From an uncultured Ruminococcus sp. (lineage in GTDB: Bacteria; Bacillota; Clostridia; Oscillospirales; Acutalibacteraceae), in contig CADAYK010000004.1 of the NCBI GenBank assembly GCA_902792105.1, positions 1 to 45,225 of the forward strand: 45,225 bases of DNA, in the 5' to 3' direction. This document shows, piece by piece, positions 31,274-40,019 of this stretch. Under the pieces are notes generated by a model. The model had not been told where the DNA came from, did no database searches, and saw only the letters and a list, made by a program, of their open reading frames with translations. Both the position numbers and the translations under genes were made by a program. Position 1 is the first letter of the stretch; each line of letters begins with the position of its first letter.

Positions 31274-32413
31274 TTAACTTGTTAAATACTTTTTAAACTC
31301 TTCATTATTGATTATGCCTTCGTCGAGCTCAACGTCTATTCCACGTTTTATCAAAGAATCGCTGTACCGGTAATAGGCGTTATAATACTTAGCCGATGCT
31401 TCCCAGCTTTTTTTGAGCTCGGGAGAAAGCCGTGATTTTTTTAATCCGTAGCGCTGTGTTAACAGCTTACTGAAGAAGTCGGTAAATTTACGCTGACCGT
31501 AAATATTCAGGTGATCCATATTGAAGAAGTCTTTTGTAAGATTGATACCGGCTTGTAAGTAGTTTTTCTCAAAATTCAGATAGTCGTAGCCGTATTCGGA
31601 CACAATTTCGGCGACAGTATTGCTTCTTGAAAAACGCGAAACCGTTTTTTTGACTACGGCGTGCGGAAAACGAGCGAAAACAACGTTATCAAGGTTATTC
31701 GCTTTACAAAAGCTTAACAGGTCGCGCAGCGTGTTTTCGCTGAGCTTGGTAAGAGGCGCCTTGGTGTTTTTATTTTTTAATGCATCGTTCATCAGCTTTT
31801 GCTTTGGCGTGTATACCTTGGTTTCGTTTTTAATTCCTTTAAGGAAATTTGAACCTCTGAGCCTGTCTGCGATAATCGTTCCCATAAGCCCTGTGTTTTC
31901 GGGGATATTCTTCCATACCTCGTGATATTTTAGAATCGGAAACATATATTCCCATTCGTCGGTGGGAGCATAGTTGTGTACAAACTCGAATTTATCTGAG
32001 CTGAGCGGTATATTATCTATGTAATGGCGAACGTTTGCTTCCTTTACAACTCTTACGTCGCTGCCGTATACCGCCGAGTTAAGCTCAATTACTATGAGCT
32101 TGGGCTTCTGAGTTTTAAGAACTTCCTTCAACTGGTACTTACAGGTAAGAATAGAGCTTGACTGCGTTGCGTAAAGATAGCTTGTGAAGCCGTAGTTGTC
32201 ATAGGCGTAGCCCGGAGCAAAATCCGAATAGGCTTCGCTCGCGCCGATAAAAACAACGTCAATCGAGTTATCCTCTTCAAGATAAAAGCCCTTTACTCTT
32301 TCTCGGTTATGGTCACTGTTACAAAGTATGAATTCCTGCAGCACGCCCAAGGATATGCCCACAGCGAGCAGCAAAGATAATAGCTTTATACATCTGTTAA
32401 CTGTTTTTTTCAT
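31274..32413 (-). CDS. SGNH-hydrolase-like membrane-anchored protein (paralogue 2)
   Basis: A 379-residue tandem paralogue of the gene at 29309-30457. Long blocks are the same or nearly so: LCNSDHNRER, VVFIGASEAYSDFAPGYAY, PKLIVIELNSAVYGSD, EYGYDYLNFEKN and FFNMDHLNIYGQRKFTDF. The same N-terminal anchor and candidate Ser and Asp-His catalytic residues are kept, so both copies look functional. The ATG at 32413 is chosen because GGAGTG lies 9 nt upstream; an in-frame GTG lies inside that site. It has its own promoter and terminator, so the two copies can be expressed separately. Confidence 0.75.
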   Translation of the reverse strand: MKKTVNRCIKLLSLLLAVGISLGVLQEFILCNSDHNRERVKGFYLEEDNSIDVVFIGASEAYSDFAPGYAYDNYGFTSYLYATQSSSILTCKYQLKEVLKTQKPKLIVIELNSAVYGSDVRVVKEANVRHYIDNIPLSSDKFEFVHNYAPTDEWEYMFPILKYHEVWKNIPENTGLMGTIIADRLRGSNFLKGIKNETKVYTPKQKLMNDALKNKNTKAPLTKLSENTLRDLLSFCKANNLDNVVFARFPHAVVKKTVSRFSRSNTVAEIVSEYGYDYLNFEKNYLQAGINLTKDFFNMDHLNIYGQRKFTDFFSKLLTQRYGLKKSRLSPELKKSWEASAKYYNAYYRYSDSLIKRGIDVELDEGIINNEEFKKYLTS

Positions 32414-32483
32414 CTGACGGAACACTCCAAAGTGATTAGTTATACTATTTATTAGAAAATAGTATTATATACCAAACTTTGAT

Positions 32484-32512
32484 ATTATACCACAGAATTC
32501 AACAACAATCAA
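32484..32512 (-). promoter_or_regulatory. promoter of SGNH paralogue 2
   Basis: Minus strand TTGATT, 17-bp spacer ending TGTGG, TATAAT. Confidence 0.72.
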
Positions 32513-32529
32513 CAAAAACCAAACAGCAA

Positions 32530-32564
32530 TACAAAAAAAGAGCAGATGATAAAAAATCTGCTCT
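32530..32564 (-). terminator. intrinsic terminator after plsY
   Basis: AGAGCAGAT, 8-nt loop, ATCTGCTCT, followed on the minus strand by TTTTTTT. Confidence 0.88.
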
Positions 32565-32573
32565 AAATAAGGA

Positions 32574-33308
32574 TTATTTTTTGGCGTGAATTTTCTTTTC
32601 CTCGCCTTTGATCAAACGCTTAATATTATCTTTGTGCTTTATTGTTACAAAAATTCCGATTATAAGTGCTGATATAGTGGAAATCCAGACATATCCCATA
32701 GATATGTGGTCTGTGTAACACAAGCGGTCAAAGAAAAACGTTGCGATAAAGGTGTAAGGTCCGTAAAGCACAGCGCCGGCGATGCTTCCGACCGAAATAA
32801 TTTTTGTTAAAAGAAAAAGTATGAGGAAGGTACCGAGAACAAGCAGGAACACTCTCCAATCCTCCGTAAGCATTAAAGCCGCGGCGGAAACCACGCCCTT
32901 GCCGCCTTTAAAATGAAAATACAGCGGAAAAGAGTGACCGAGAATACAGAAAATACCTGCAAGATATTTGCCGCAGTTTATAACCATCTCGCTGTAACCC
33001 CAGTAATCATTTGAAACCGGGATTAAAGAAAACAGCCAGCCTCCGATAAGCGCTGCCGCTACGCACTTGAGCGCGTCACAGACGATTGTGATAACAGCCG
33101 GAACCTTGCCCACAGAACGCAGTACGTTTGTAAACCCGGCGTTGCCGCTGCCCATCTCACGGATATCCTGTTTTCCTTTTGTGGCAATTTTAGTGACAAT
33201 TACAGCGGGATTTATGCTGCCGAGAAGATAGGCTATTACCGGAGTTAATATCCAGCAGTACCAATAGCCCGAGAAACTTTTTGATAACACTGTCAATACG
33301 GGATCCAT
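32574..33308 (-). CDS. plsY: glycerol-3-phosphate acyltransferase PlsY
   Basis: A 244-residue membrane enzyme that transfers acyl from acyl-phosphate to glycerol-3-phosphate, the first step of phospholipid synthesis with PlsX. Motif 1 MGSGNAGFTNVLR and motif 2 HSFPLYFHFKGGKGV are clear within about five to six membrane helices. It is a little longer than the usual 200 residues because of an N-terminal extension and a basic C-terminal tail (EEKKIHAKK). Its ATG overlaps the der stop by one base (TAATG), implying coupling. Confidence 0.95.
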   Translation of the reverse strand: MDPVLTVLSKSFSGYWYCWILTPVIAYLLGSINPAVIVTKIATKGKQDIREMGSGNAGFTNVLRSVGKVPAVITIVCDALKCVAAALIGGWLFSLIPVSNDYWGYSEMVINCGKYLAGIFCILGHSFPLYFHFKGGKGVVSAAALMLTEDWRVFLLVLGTFLILFLLTKIISVGSIAGAVLYGPYTFIATFFFDRLCYTDHISMGYVWISTISALIIGIFVTIKHKDNIKRLIKGEEKKIHAKK

Positions 33309-34630
33309 TACTTATCTCCCCTTTCTCTTACTACGATTCTTACAGGTGTTCCTTCAAGCCCGAACGCCTCACGAATACGGTTTTCAAGGTAACGTCTGTA
33401 TGAGAAGTGAAAAAGCTCGGCGTCGTTGCAGAAGAAAACAAATGTAGGAGGCTTTACCGAAACCTGCGTCATGTAGAATATTTTTAGCCTTCTGCCCTTG
33501 TCGGACGGAGGCTGAACACGGGTTGTCGCCTGAGCCAAAAGCTCGTTTAACATACCTGTTCTAATTCTGAGCGCGGCGTTTTCGTTTGCCATAATAATGT
33601 TTTCAAAAAGCTTGTCAATACGCAAACCTGTTTTTGCCGAGATAAACACATGAGGAGCGTAAGACATGAAGGCAAAATCGGCGTCAAGCTTCTTTCTGAA
33701 CTCATTCATTGTCTTGTCGTTCTTCTCAATTGCATCCCACTTGTTTACGGCGATCACACAGGCACGTCCTGCTTCGTGGGCAAGACCGGCAACCTTTGTA
33801 TCCTGCTCGGTTATGCCCGCTGCCGCGTCAATCATAATTACACAAACGTCACTGCGCTCAATTGCCATTTTGGCGCGTATAATACTGTATTTTTCTATAT
33901 CATCATATATTCTGCTCTGGCGGCGAAGCCCGGCGGTGTCGGTAAAGTTAAATTTGCCGAACTCGTTCTCGATCATAGTGTCAATGCTGTCACGGGTAGT
34001 TCCGGCAATGTCAGACACTATGCAGCGTTCTTCGTTGGTGATTTTATTGATCAGCGATGATTTTCCTGCGTTTGGTTTGCCGATCACAGCTACGTTTATA
34101 ATAGTTTCGTCGGTTTCCGACTCCTCTTCAAAGCTCAAATACTCAAAGCAACGGTCAAGCAAATCGCCTGTTCCGTGCCCGTGAATTGCCGAAACCTGAA
34201 CCGGATCACCCATGCCAAGGTTGTAGAACTCGTAAAAATCCATTGAAGGCTCGCCGACGGTATCGCATTTATTGACGCATACAACAACAGGCTTGCCTGA
34301 TTTTTGAAGCATTTGGGCAACATCCATATCGGTGGCGACCATGCCGCTTTTGCAGTCGGTTACAAGGATAATAACGCTTGCCATGTCGATAGCGAGCTGA
34401 GCCTGACGGCGCATTTGCGACAGTATTACATCGTCGCTTTTTGGTTCGATTCCGCCGGTATCAACGACAAAAAAACTCTTGCCCAGCCATTCTGCCTCAC
34501 CGTAAATCCTGTCTCTGGTAACGCCCGGTGTGTCGTCAACAATAGACATTCGCTGACCGATGAGCTTATTGAACAAGGTGCTTTTGCCGACATTCGGCCT
34601 TCCGACAATGGCAACAACCGGTTTGTTCAT
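33308..34630 (-). CDS. der: ribosome-associated GTPase Der (EngA)
   Basis: A 440-residue double GTPase for 50S subunit assembly. Two G domains: the first with GRPNVGKST, DTPGVT, DTGG and NKCD; the second (from about 178) with GKPNAGKSS, DIAGTTRDS, DTAG and NKWD. The C-terminal KH-like domain ends TPVRIVVRERGDK. AAGGTGAT precedes the ATG. It stands between the rpmF terminator and plsY, a frequent der-plsY pairing in Firmicutes. Confidence 0.97.
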   Translation of the reverse strand: MNKPVVAIVGRPNVGKSTLFNKLIGQRMSIVDDTPGVTRDRIYGEAEWLGKSFFVVDTGGIEPKSDDVILSQMRRQAQLAIDMASVIILVTDCKSGMVATDMDVAQMLQKSGKPVVVCVNKCDTVGEPSMDFYEFYNLGMGDPVQVSAIHGHGTGDLLDRCFEYLSFEEESETDETIINVAVIGKPNAGKSSLINKITNEERCIVSDIAGTTRDSIDTMIENEFGKFNFTDTAGLRRQSRIYDDIEKYSIIRAKMAIERSDVCVIMIDAAAGITEQDTKVAGLAHEAGRACVIAVNKWDAIEKNDKTMNEFRKKLDADFAFMSYAPHVFISAKTGLRIDKLFENIIMANENAALRIRTGMLNELLAQATTRVQPPSDKGRRLKIFYMTQVSVKPPTFVFFCNDAELFHFSYRRYLENRIREAFGLEGTPVRIVVRERGDK

Positions 34631-34654
34631 GCTATCACCTTCTTTAATCAGATA

Positions 34655-34684
34655 GAAAAACAGGGTAACAGCAAGCTGTCACCC
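34655..34684 (-). terminator. intrinsic terminator between rpmF and der
   Basis: GGGTGACAG pairs with CTGTTACCC around a 4-nt loop, followed on the minus strand by TGTTTTT. Read-through is probably partial because no clear promoter was found before der. Confidence 0.75.
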
Positions 34685-34704
34685 ATTTTGTTCATAACTT
34701 AAGA

Positions 34705-34890
34705 TTACGCGTCCTTTTGAACGATAACCTGTCTGCCGTTATACATACCGCAGTTGCTGCAAGCCTTGTGAGCCGCAGTAAGCTCGCCGCAGTTGGGGCA
34801 AGTTGTAAGTGTGGGAGCGTTGAGCTTCCATACAGTTGAACGTCTTGAGCTCTTTCTTGCGTGTGATGTTTTTCTCTTAGGTACTGCCAT
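34705..34890 (-). CDS. rpmF: 50S ribosomal protein L32
   Basis: A 61-residue L32 with the basic N-terminus AVPKRKTSHARKSSRRSTVW and a C4 zinc ribbon (CPNCGELTAAHKACSNC). AAGGAGG precedes the ATG. It lies 24 bp after the DUF177 gene, the classic yceD-rpmF pair. Confidence 0.97.
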   Translation of the reverse strand: MAVPKRKTSHARKSSRRSTVWKLNAPTLTTCPNCGELTAAHKACSNCGMYNGRQVIVQKDA

Positions 34891-34914
34891 TACAAAGACC
34901 TCCTTATATGTGTG

Positions 34915-35415
34915 TTAATCTTCCATAAGCTGTTTTAGTAGGATTTCGAGCCTTGGGTCAATTTCCCGTTTGTCGCAGCCGCAATCGCCGAAATTAAGGT
35001 TTTTGCCGCACTTGGGACAAAGTCCCTTGCAGTCATCGCTGCATAAAAACTTTTGAGGAAGCGACAGAAGGATGTCGGAAATGACAACCTCATCAAGCTC
35101 AATTGAAAAATCAGGCGTTTCAATGTAATCATCGTTGCCCTCGTCAACCAAGGTCTGCGCAAGCTTGTGAGTGAAAACCGGAGTTTGTACGGCGTTGCAC
35201 TCCTCTCCGCAACGGTCACAGCTTCGCTGATAATCAAAGCGGCAGTTAAGCGTAAGGGTAACAAGGCTTGCCCTGTTTGAAGCAAGGGCGTTAACGGTAA
35301 CCGGAGATTTAAAAGGATAAGCTCCGTCGATTTCGATATCCGAGATATCAAGCTGATAATTAAGCTCTTTTACTTCTCCATCGTTTAGGAAAACAGACTT
35401 TAATTCAAAAAGCAT
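34915..35415 (-). CDS. YceD/DUF177 family protein
   Basis: A 166-residue member of the DUF177 (YceD) family, linked to 23S rRNA accumulation and almost always encoded before rpmF. It has a zinc-binding-type CDRCGEEC in the middle, and its C-terminus carries CSDDCKGLCPKCGKNLNFGDCGC, the signature cysteine cluster of Firmicutes members. GAGGTG lies 5 nt before the ATG. It is first in the unit and has a fully consensus promoter. Confidence 0.93.
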   Translation of the reverse strand: MLFELKSVFLNDGEVKELNYQLDISDIEIDGAYPFKSPVTVNALASNRASLVTLTLNCRFDYQRSCDRCGEECNAVQTPVFTHKLAQTLVDEGNDDYIETPDFSIELDEVVISDILLSLPQKFLCSDDCKGLCPKCGKNLNFGDCGCDKREIDPRLEILLKQLMED

Positions 35416-35480
35416 TGCCGCACCTCGAATTCACGGAAAACCTCCGCTACGCATATACATATATTAAAACGCTGTTTATT

Positions 35481-35509
35481 ATTATACAAAAGGTTTTTGC
35501 CTTTGTCAA
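35481..35509 (-). promoter_or_regulatory. consensus promoter of the DUF177-rpmF unit
   Basis: Minus strand TTGACA, 17-bp spacer, TATAAT: a perfect sigma-A match, as expected for a ribosomal protein unit. Confidence 0.88.
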
Positions 35510-35574
35510 CCGAAAAATACGATAATTTGCGGAGTTTTTTCATTTTTTACCGCATATATTGTGTTAAAATTCTT

Positions 35575-35623
35575 TAAAAGAATAATAAGCAACCGATCCA
35601 CAAGCAAAATGAACCGGCTGCTT
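35575..35623 (-). terminator. intrinsic terminator after the P-loop gene
   Basis: On the minus-strand RNA, AAGCAGCCGGUUC pairs with GGAUCGGUUGCUU (13 bp, three G-U) around an 11-nt loop, followed by ATTATTCTTTT. Confidence 0.7.
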
Positions 35624-35645
35624 AGATTATACTATAATAATTTGA

Positions 35646-36065
35646 TTATACTCTCTGACAAACCGCGTTGATTGATTCGGGGATATCGGCTTCGTCAGCT
35701 GAGATAAGAAGCGTAATGTTTGTTGATGTTGTCTCGGAAAGATCCTGCAGTTCCTTTGTAAATGCCTCAAGACCGGATACTCCGTCCTTGCAGATTTTGA
35801 AAGTTGAATCAACGAGAATGTCGGTAACATCATAGTTGCCGGCGCAGATGCCGCTGATAAAACCGTAGAGCATTTTATAGCCGGAAATATCATACTGGTC
35901 GGTATCAATAAGTCTTGCCTTGTGAGTTACATCATAAGTGAGCTTTGCGCCTTTTTCAATAACAACAACATTGCCGGAAGAAGCCGCGACCGCCTCGTTA
36001 GCGAGCTGGATTAATCTTTTTGTTTTGCCTGTACCTTTTTTGCCGATAAGTAAAGTAACCATCAT
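35646..36065 (-). CDS. small P-loop ATPase-like protein of unknown function
   Basis: A 139-residue protein with a Walker A motif at the very start (LIGKKGTGKTKRLIQLA), a Walker-B-like hydrophobic strand YDVTDILVDSTF, and a late NITLLISADEADIP strand. It is shorter than RecA-like or PilT ATPases, and databases often name such clostridial proteins twitching motility protein PilT, which I do not support from the sequence. GGAGG lies 5 nt before the first of two ATG codons. It starts 30 bp after pgi and shares its transcript. Confidence 0.75.
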   Translation of the reverse strand: MMVTLLIGKKGTGKTKRLIQLANEAVAASSGNVVVIEKGAKLTYDVTHKARLIDTDQYDISGYKMLYGFISGICAGNYDVTDILVDSTFKICKDGVSGLEAFTKELQDLSETTSTNITLLISADEADIPESINAVCQRV

Positions 36066-36095
36066 TATTACCTCCGAAATTTTTACATTGTGAGA

Positions 36096-37433
36096 TTAGC
36101 TGAGTCTTGCCTCGAGAGCCGCTTTTTGATCCTCAAAGCCCGGTTTGCCGAGAAGAGCAAACATATTCTTCTTATAGCTTTCAACGCCGGGTTGGTTGAA
36201 CGGATTAACTCCGAGCATATAGCCGGAAATAGCGCAGGACTTCTCGAAGAAATAAATGAGGTAGCCGAGCTCGGTTTCGTTCATTTCGGGAACGTTGATG
36301 ACAACATTGGGAACGCCGCCGTCGTTATGAGCAAGTACCGTACCTTCAAAAGCCTTTTGATTGACAAAGCCCATTGTCTTTCCGGAAAGGAAGTTAAGAC
36401 CGTCAACGTTTGTAGGATCTGTACCCAGAGTAACCTCTTTTTTACATTTATCAAAAAGAACAACAGTTTCAAACATTGTGCGTCTGCCGTCCTGAATGTA
36501 CTGACCGAGCGAATGAAGGTCGGTTGAGAAGATAACGCTTGCCGGGAAAATACCCTTATTATCTTTGCCTTCGCTTTCGCCGTAAAGCTGCTTGAACCAC
36601 TCCGCCATCATAGTGTAGGCAGGCTCATATGAAACCATTACCTCCATAGTCTTGCCCTTGCGGTAAAGAATGTTGCGGATCGCGGCGTACTTGTAGCAGT
36701 CGTTTGTCATTACGTCGTCGTTGTCAAGCTCCTTTTGAGCTGTCTGCGCACCCTGCATAAGAGCGTCGATATCGGCGCCGGATACAGCGATAGGAAGCAG
36801 ACCGACCGCTGTGAGAACCGAAAAACGTCCGCCTACATCGTCGGGTACAACAAAGGTTTCGTAGCCTTCCTCATCAGCAAGAGCTTTGAGTGTGCCGCGA
36901 GCTTTGTCGGTTGTACAGAAAATGCGTTCGCGTGCGCCTTCCTTGCCGTATTTTTGCTCGAGCATTTCGCGGAATACGCGGAACGCGATCGCAGGCTCGG
37001 TTGTTGTGCCTGACTTTGAAATCATATTAACGGAAACATCCTTGCCCTCGCAAAGCTCCATTATTTCCGCAAGCGCCGAAGAACTGATTGAGTTACCGGT
37101 GAAGAAGATCTGCGGAGTATCCTTGCAGGTAAGGTTATAATTTTGCGATGTGAGAAATTCAATTGCGGCGCGTGCGCCAAGGTAAGAACCGCCGATACCT
37201 ATTACAATGAATACGTCGGAATTCTTTTTGATTTTATCCGCGGCAGCCTTAATGCGCGCGAACTCTTCCTTATCATAGTCAGTAGGCAGGTTGAGCCATC
37301 CTATGAAATCGTTGCCGAGACCTGTGCCGTCATGCAGTGCCTTGTGAGCTGCCTTTACTTCTTCGGCAACTCCTGTATACTCATGGTCGGCAATAAAATC
37401 TTTCAAATACTTATCTGTCAGCTTTGTAGCCAT
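36096..37433 (-). CDS. pgi: glucose-6-phosphate isomerase
   Basis: A 445-residue glycolytic isomerase of the Firmicutes type. [16 protein letters not shown], the SIS phosphosugar site [13 protein letters not shown], the [16 protein letters not shown] signature and the catalytic Lys region near [14 protein letters not shown] are present. ATG at 37433 is preferred over an in-frame GTG because GGAGG is 9 nt upstream of it. It has a good promoter and is followed by the P-loop gene. Confidence 0.97.
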   Translation of the reverse strand: MATKLTDKYLKDFIADHEYTGVAEEVKAAHKALHDGTGLGNDFIGWLNLPTDYDKEEFARIKAAADKIKKNSDVFIVIGIGGSYLGARAAIEFLTSQNYNLTCKDTPQIFFTGNSISSSALAEIMELCEGKDVSVNMISKSGTTTEPAIAFRVFREMLEQKYGKEGARERIFCTTDKARGTLKALADEEGYETFVVPDDVGGRFSVLTAVGLLPIAVSGADIDALMQGAQTAQKELDNDDVMTNDCYKYAAIRNILYRKGKTMEVMVSYEPAYTMMAEWFKQLYGESEGKDNKGIFPASVIFSTDLHSLGQYIQDGRRTMFETVVLFDKCKKEVTLGTDPTNVDGLNFLSGKTMGFVNQKAFEGTVLAHNDGGVPNVVINVPEMNETELGYLIYFFEKSCAISGYMLGVNPFNQPGVESYKKNMFALLGKPGFEDQKAALEARLS

Positions 37434-37465
37434 ATACACTATCCTCCATAATTCTTTATTGTATT

Positions 37466-37494
37466 ATTATACAACACAGCGCGGATAATTTCAA
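37466..37494 (-). promoter_or_regulatory. promoter of pgi
   Basis: Minus strand TTGAAA, 17-bp spacer, TATAAT. The rest of the gap to 37635 shows no further feature. Confidence 0.72.
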
Positions 37495-37635
37495 GTTATT
37501 TTCAGCATTTTTTTACTTTATAGGAAACTTATCTGTCCCGTTGCCCTGAAAGTGTTGCAGAACATACTTTTTTAAGTCGGAAGGAGCCCGGCGGCGCTTT
37601 TTTGATTAAGCTGACATAATTAAACAAAACACCGC

Positions 37636-38775
37636 CTACAGTGACAGCAAGGAGTCAAAAACTTTGGCAAAAATCAAACCGAAGCCTGTTTTTTTGACCG
37701 CTTCCTTCGTCTTTACATCAAATGAAAGTTCCCCGTCCCCCGCCTTATATTTTATGAAGCCGATTTTTTGGGATTTATCTACAGGAGCTTCAAGCTCTTC
37801 GGGAATATCAATATTCACCTGAACTTCATCCATGCTCGCTTTATTCATTATTATGCCGCCGCTTACAGAACAATCGATCTGCACCTCATCAGCCATTCCG
37901 CCGTTAATTTTAACGCGGTCGGGAAAGCTTTTAGGCAAGCTTAATTCTTTTAAAGCATAATTTGCAAAACCGTAGTCAAGCAGCGCCGCCGCGTCGGCAA
38001 AACGCTGTTTTCCCGTGTCTGCTCCGAGCACTACGGCAACAAGCCCCATTCCCTCACGTTCGGCGGTTGCTGATATGCAGCAGCCCGCATCGTCGGTGGT
38101 TCCTGTTTTAAGCCCGGTTATTCCGTTATAGCTTTTTAGAAGCTTGTTTGTATTAACGATTTGAGTTTCGCCGTTTCGCAGCCGGTCAAGCCAGATCGAA
38201 GTATAATCGAATACCTTTTTATGCTTTATCAGCTCCCGTGACATAACGGCAACGTCAAAAGCGGACGTTATGTGTCCTTCTTCATCGAGTCCGTTGCAGT
38301 TTTTAAAAACCGTGTCGTTCATTCCGAGAGCCTTTGCTTTTTGATTCATTTTGCCGACAAAGCTTTCCTCGCTTCCGCATAATTTTTCGGCAAGCGCCAC
38401 AGCCGCATCGTTTGCCGAAGCAACCACAACAGCCTTTATCATATCGTCGGCTGTCATGCTCTCACCCGGTTCAAGCCAAATGTCGCTGCCGCCCATAGAA
38501 GCCGCGTGCTCGGAAGCGGTAACTGTGTCGCTGAGCTTAAGCTTGCCGCCGTCGACAGCCTCAAACACAAGTATCAGAGTCATAACCTTAGTTATTGAGG
38601 CACACGGCCGCTTTTCGTGAGGATTTTTATCATAAAGAATTTTACCTGTAGATGCTTCCATAAGCACCGCCGCAGGCGCCGACACAAGCTCTTTTTCGGC
38701 AGCACTTACCGATACTGCCGGAATAAATGTTAACAGCAGTGACAAAAACACCGAAATAAAAGATTTTTTTACCAT
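37636..38775 (-). CDS. D-alanyl-D-alanine carboxypeptidase (DacB/DacF-type PBP)
   Basis: A 379-residue low-molecular-weight penicillin-binding protein trimming the peptide stem of peptidoglycan. The signal peptide (SFISVFLSLLLTFIPAVSVS) ends near SAAEK. The active-site motifs are SITK (in RPCASITKVM), SAND (in VVASANDAAV) and KTGT (in GLKTGTTDDAG). A PBP5-like C-terminal domain follows (about 275-379) with a membrane-associating end. In sporulating clostridia such enzymes include DacB and DacF of the cortex; vegetative use is equally possible. ATG at 38775 has GAGGTG 7 nt upstream, within an inverted repeat. Confidence 0.92.
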   Translation of the reverse strand: MVKKSFISVFLSLLLTFIPAVSVSAAEKELVSAPAAVLMEASTGKILYDKNPHEKRPCASITKVMTLILVFEAVDGGKLKLSDTVTASEHAASMGGSDIWLEPGESMTADDMIKAVVVASANDAAVALAEKLCGSEESFVGKMNQKAKALGMNDTVFKNCNGLDEEGHITSAFDVAVMSRELIKHKKVFDYTSIWLDRLRNGETQIVNTNKLLKSYNGITGLKTGTTDDAGCCISATAEREGMGLVAVVLGADTGKQRFADAAALLDYGFANYALKELSLPKSFPDRVKINGGMADEVQIDCSVSGGIIMNKASMDEVQVNIDIPEELEAPVDKSQKIGFIKYKAGDGELSFDVKTKEAVKKTGFGLIFAKVFDSLLSL

Positions 38776-38780
38776 AAAAT

Positions 38781-38812
38781 AACACCTCATTCAATGTTAT
38801 GAACGAGGTGTT
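38781..38812 (-). promoter_or_regulatory. inverted repeat covering the ribosome site of the carboxypeptidase gene
   Basis: AACACCTC and GAGGTGTT are exact complements with a 16-nt loop. The distal arm holds the GAGGTG ribosome site. On the minus-strand RNA it is followed by ATTTTATG, so it may also be a weak terminator for ispF. Confidence 0.55.
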
Positions 38813-38821
38813 GGTTTTATG

Positions 38822-39289
38822 TTATTCAATAAGGCAAACCGCATGAGCCGAGATGCCTTCAAGTCTGCCGGTAAAACCGAGTTTTTCCTCTGTGGTTGCC
38901 TTTACACTTACACATGATAAGTCAATGCCGCAGGCTTTGGCTATGTTTGCGCGCATTTGCGGTATATGAACCATGAGCTTTGGCTTTTGAGCGATTACCG
39001 TTGAATCGATATTAACGATTCGATAATTATTCTTTGAAAGAATATTGCAGACCTCGCTTAAAAGCACAAGGCTGTCCGCGCCCCTGTATCTTTCGTCAGT
39101 GTCGGGAAAATGCTGACCGATGTCACCGAGAGCCGCAGCGCCCAAAAGGGCGTCGCTTATTGCGTGAAGCAGAACATCAGCGTCCGAGTGACCGAGGAGC
39201 CCGAGCTCATAAGATATTTCCTCTCCGCCTAAAATCAGCTTTCTGTTTTCGGCGAATTTGTGAACGTCATATCCGTGTCCTATTCTCAT
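38822..39289 (-). CDS. ispF: 2-C-methyl-D-erythritol 2,4-cyclodiphosphate synthase
   Basis: A 155-residue MEP-pathway enzyme. GHGYDVHKF at the start gives the zinc Asp and His. Next come [21 protein letters not shown], with the third zinc ligand His, and [10 protein letters not shown]. The C-terminal [18 protein letters not shown] is typical. It overlaps ispD by 4 bp (ATGA type), so both steps are made together. Confidence 0.97.
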   Translation of the reverse strand: MRIGHGYDVHKFAENRKLILGGEEISYELGLLGHSDADVLLHAISDALLGAAALGDIGQHFPDTDERYRGADSLVLLSEVCNILSKNNYRIVNIDSTVIAQKPKLMVHIPQMRANIAKACGIDLSCVSVKATTEEKLGFTGRLEGISAHAVCLIE

Positions 39290-39990
39290 AAATTTTCCGG
39301 CTTTCTGCGTTTTAATATAGCCTCTGCGATAATTATATCAATCGGAGTGGTCAATTTGATATTTTCGGTGCTTCCGTCAACAATTTCAATTTGCATGCCC
39401 AGGTTTTCAATAAGCGAGCAGTCGTCTGTAAAACTGTCAAGCTCGTCCCCTGCCTTTTCAAGCGCAAATTCGTACATTTCACGGTCGAAAACCTGCGGAG
39501 TTTGAACGGCTCTGAGCGTTGAACGCTGCGGTGTGTTCTCTATAAGGTTATCTTCATTTACAACCTTTATCGTATCGGTAACGGGAGTACCGAGAGTGGC
39601 AGCGTCAGTTTCAAAAGCTCTTTCAATGACCTTGTTTATTTCTTCTGTGGAAATAAGCGGACGTGCTCCGTCGTGTATAGCAAGGAATTTTGAATCTGAG
39701 CAAACCGCGCCTATGCCGTTTTTGACGCTTTGAGCTCTGCTGTCGCCGCCGTTTACAAGACATGAGAGCTTGGAAATGCCGTTTTCTTCGGCAAGCTCTT
39801 TGATTTTTGATGAATCCTGTTCACGGCAAACTATAATTATCTCGTCTATATTTTCGCTGTTCTGAAAAGCTGTTAAAGTATGAAGTATTGCGGGCTTTCC
39901 CAAAAGCGGAATGAACTGCTTGCTGCCGTCCGTTCCCATACGCACTGAGCTTCCCGCGGCAACGATGATTGCTGAAACATATTTCGACAT
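39286..39990 (-). CDS. ispD: 2-C-methyl-D-erythritol 4-phosphate cytidylyltransferase
   Basis: A 234-residue nucleotidyltransferase of isoprenoid synthesis. The CTP-binding loop [27 protein letters not shown] and PVTDTIKVV are conserved; QTPQVFD and [10 protein letters not shown] close the family pattern. It has no fused IspF domain; ispF follows separately. GGGAGGAAG precedes the ATG. It follows metY after 29 bp without terminator, so shared transcription is likely. Confidence 0.96.
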   Translation of the reverse strand: MSKYVSAIIVAAGSSVRMGTDGSKQFIPLLGKPAILHTLTAFQNSENIDEIIIVCREQDSSKIKELAEENGISKLSCLVNGGDSRAQSVKNGIGAVCSDSKFLAIHDGARPLISTEEINKVIERAFETDAATLGTPVTDTIKVVNEDNLIENTPQRSTLRAVQTPQVFDREMYEFALEKAGDELDSFTDDCSLIENLGMQIEIVDGSTENIKLTTPIDIIIAEAILKRRKPENL

Positions 39991-40019
39991 TGTTCTTCCT
40001 CCCGGCAGTTTATGATAAT

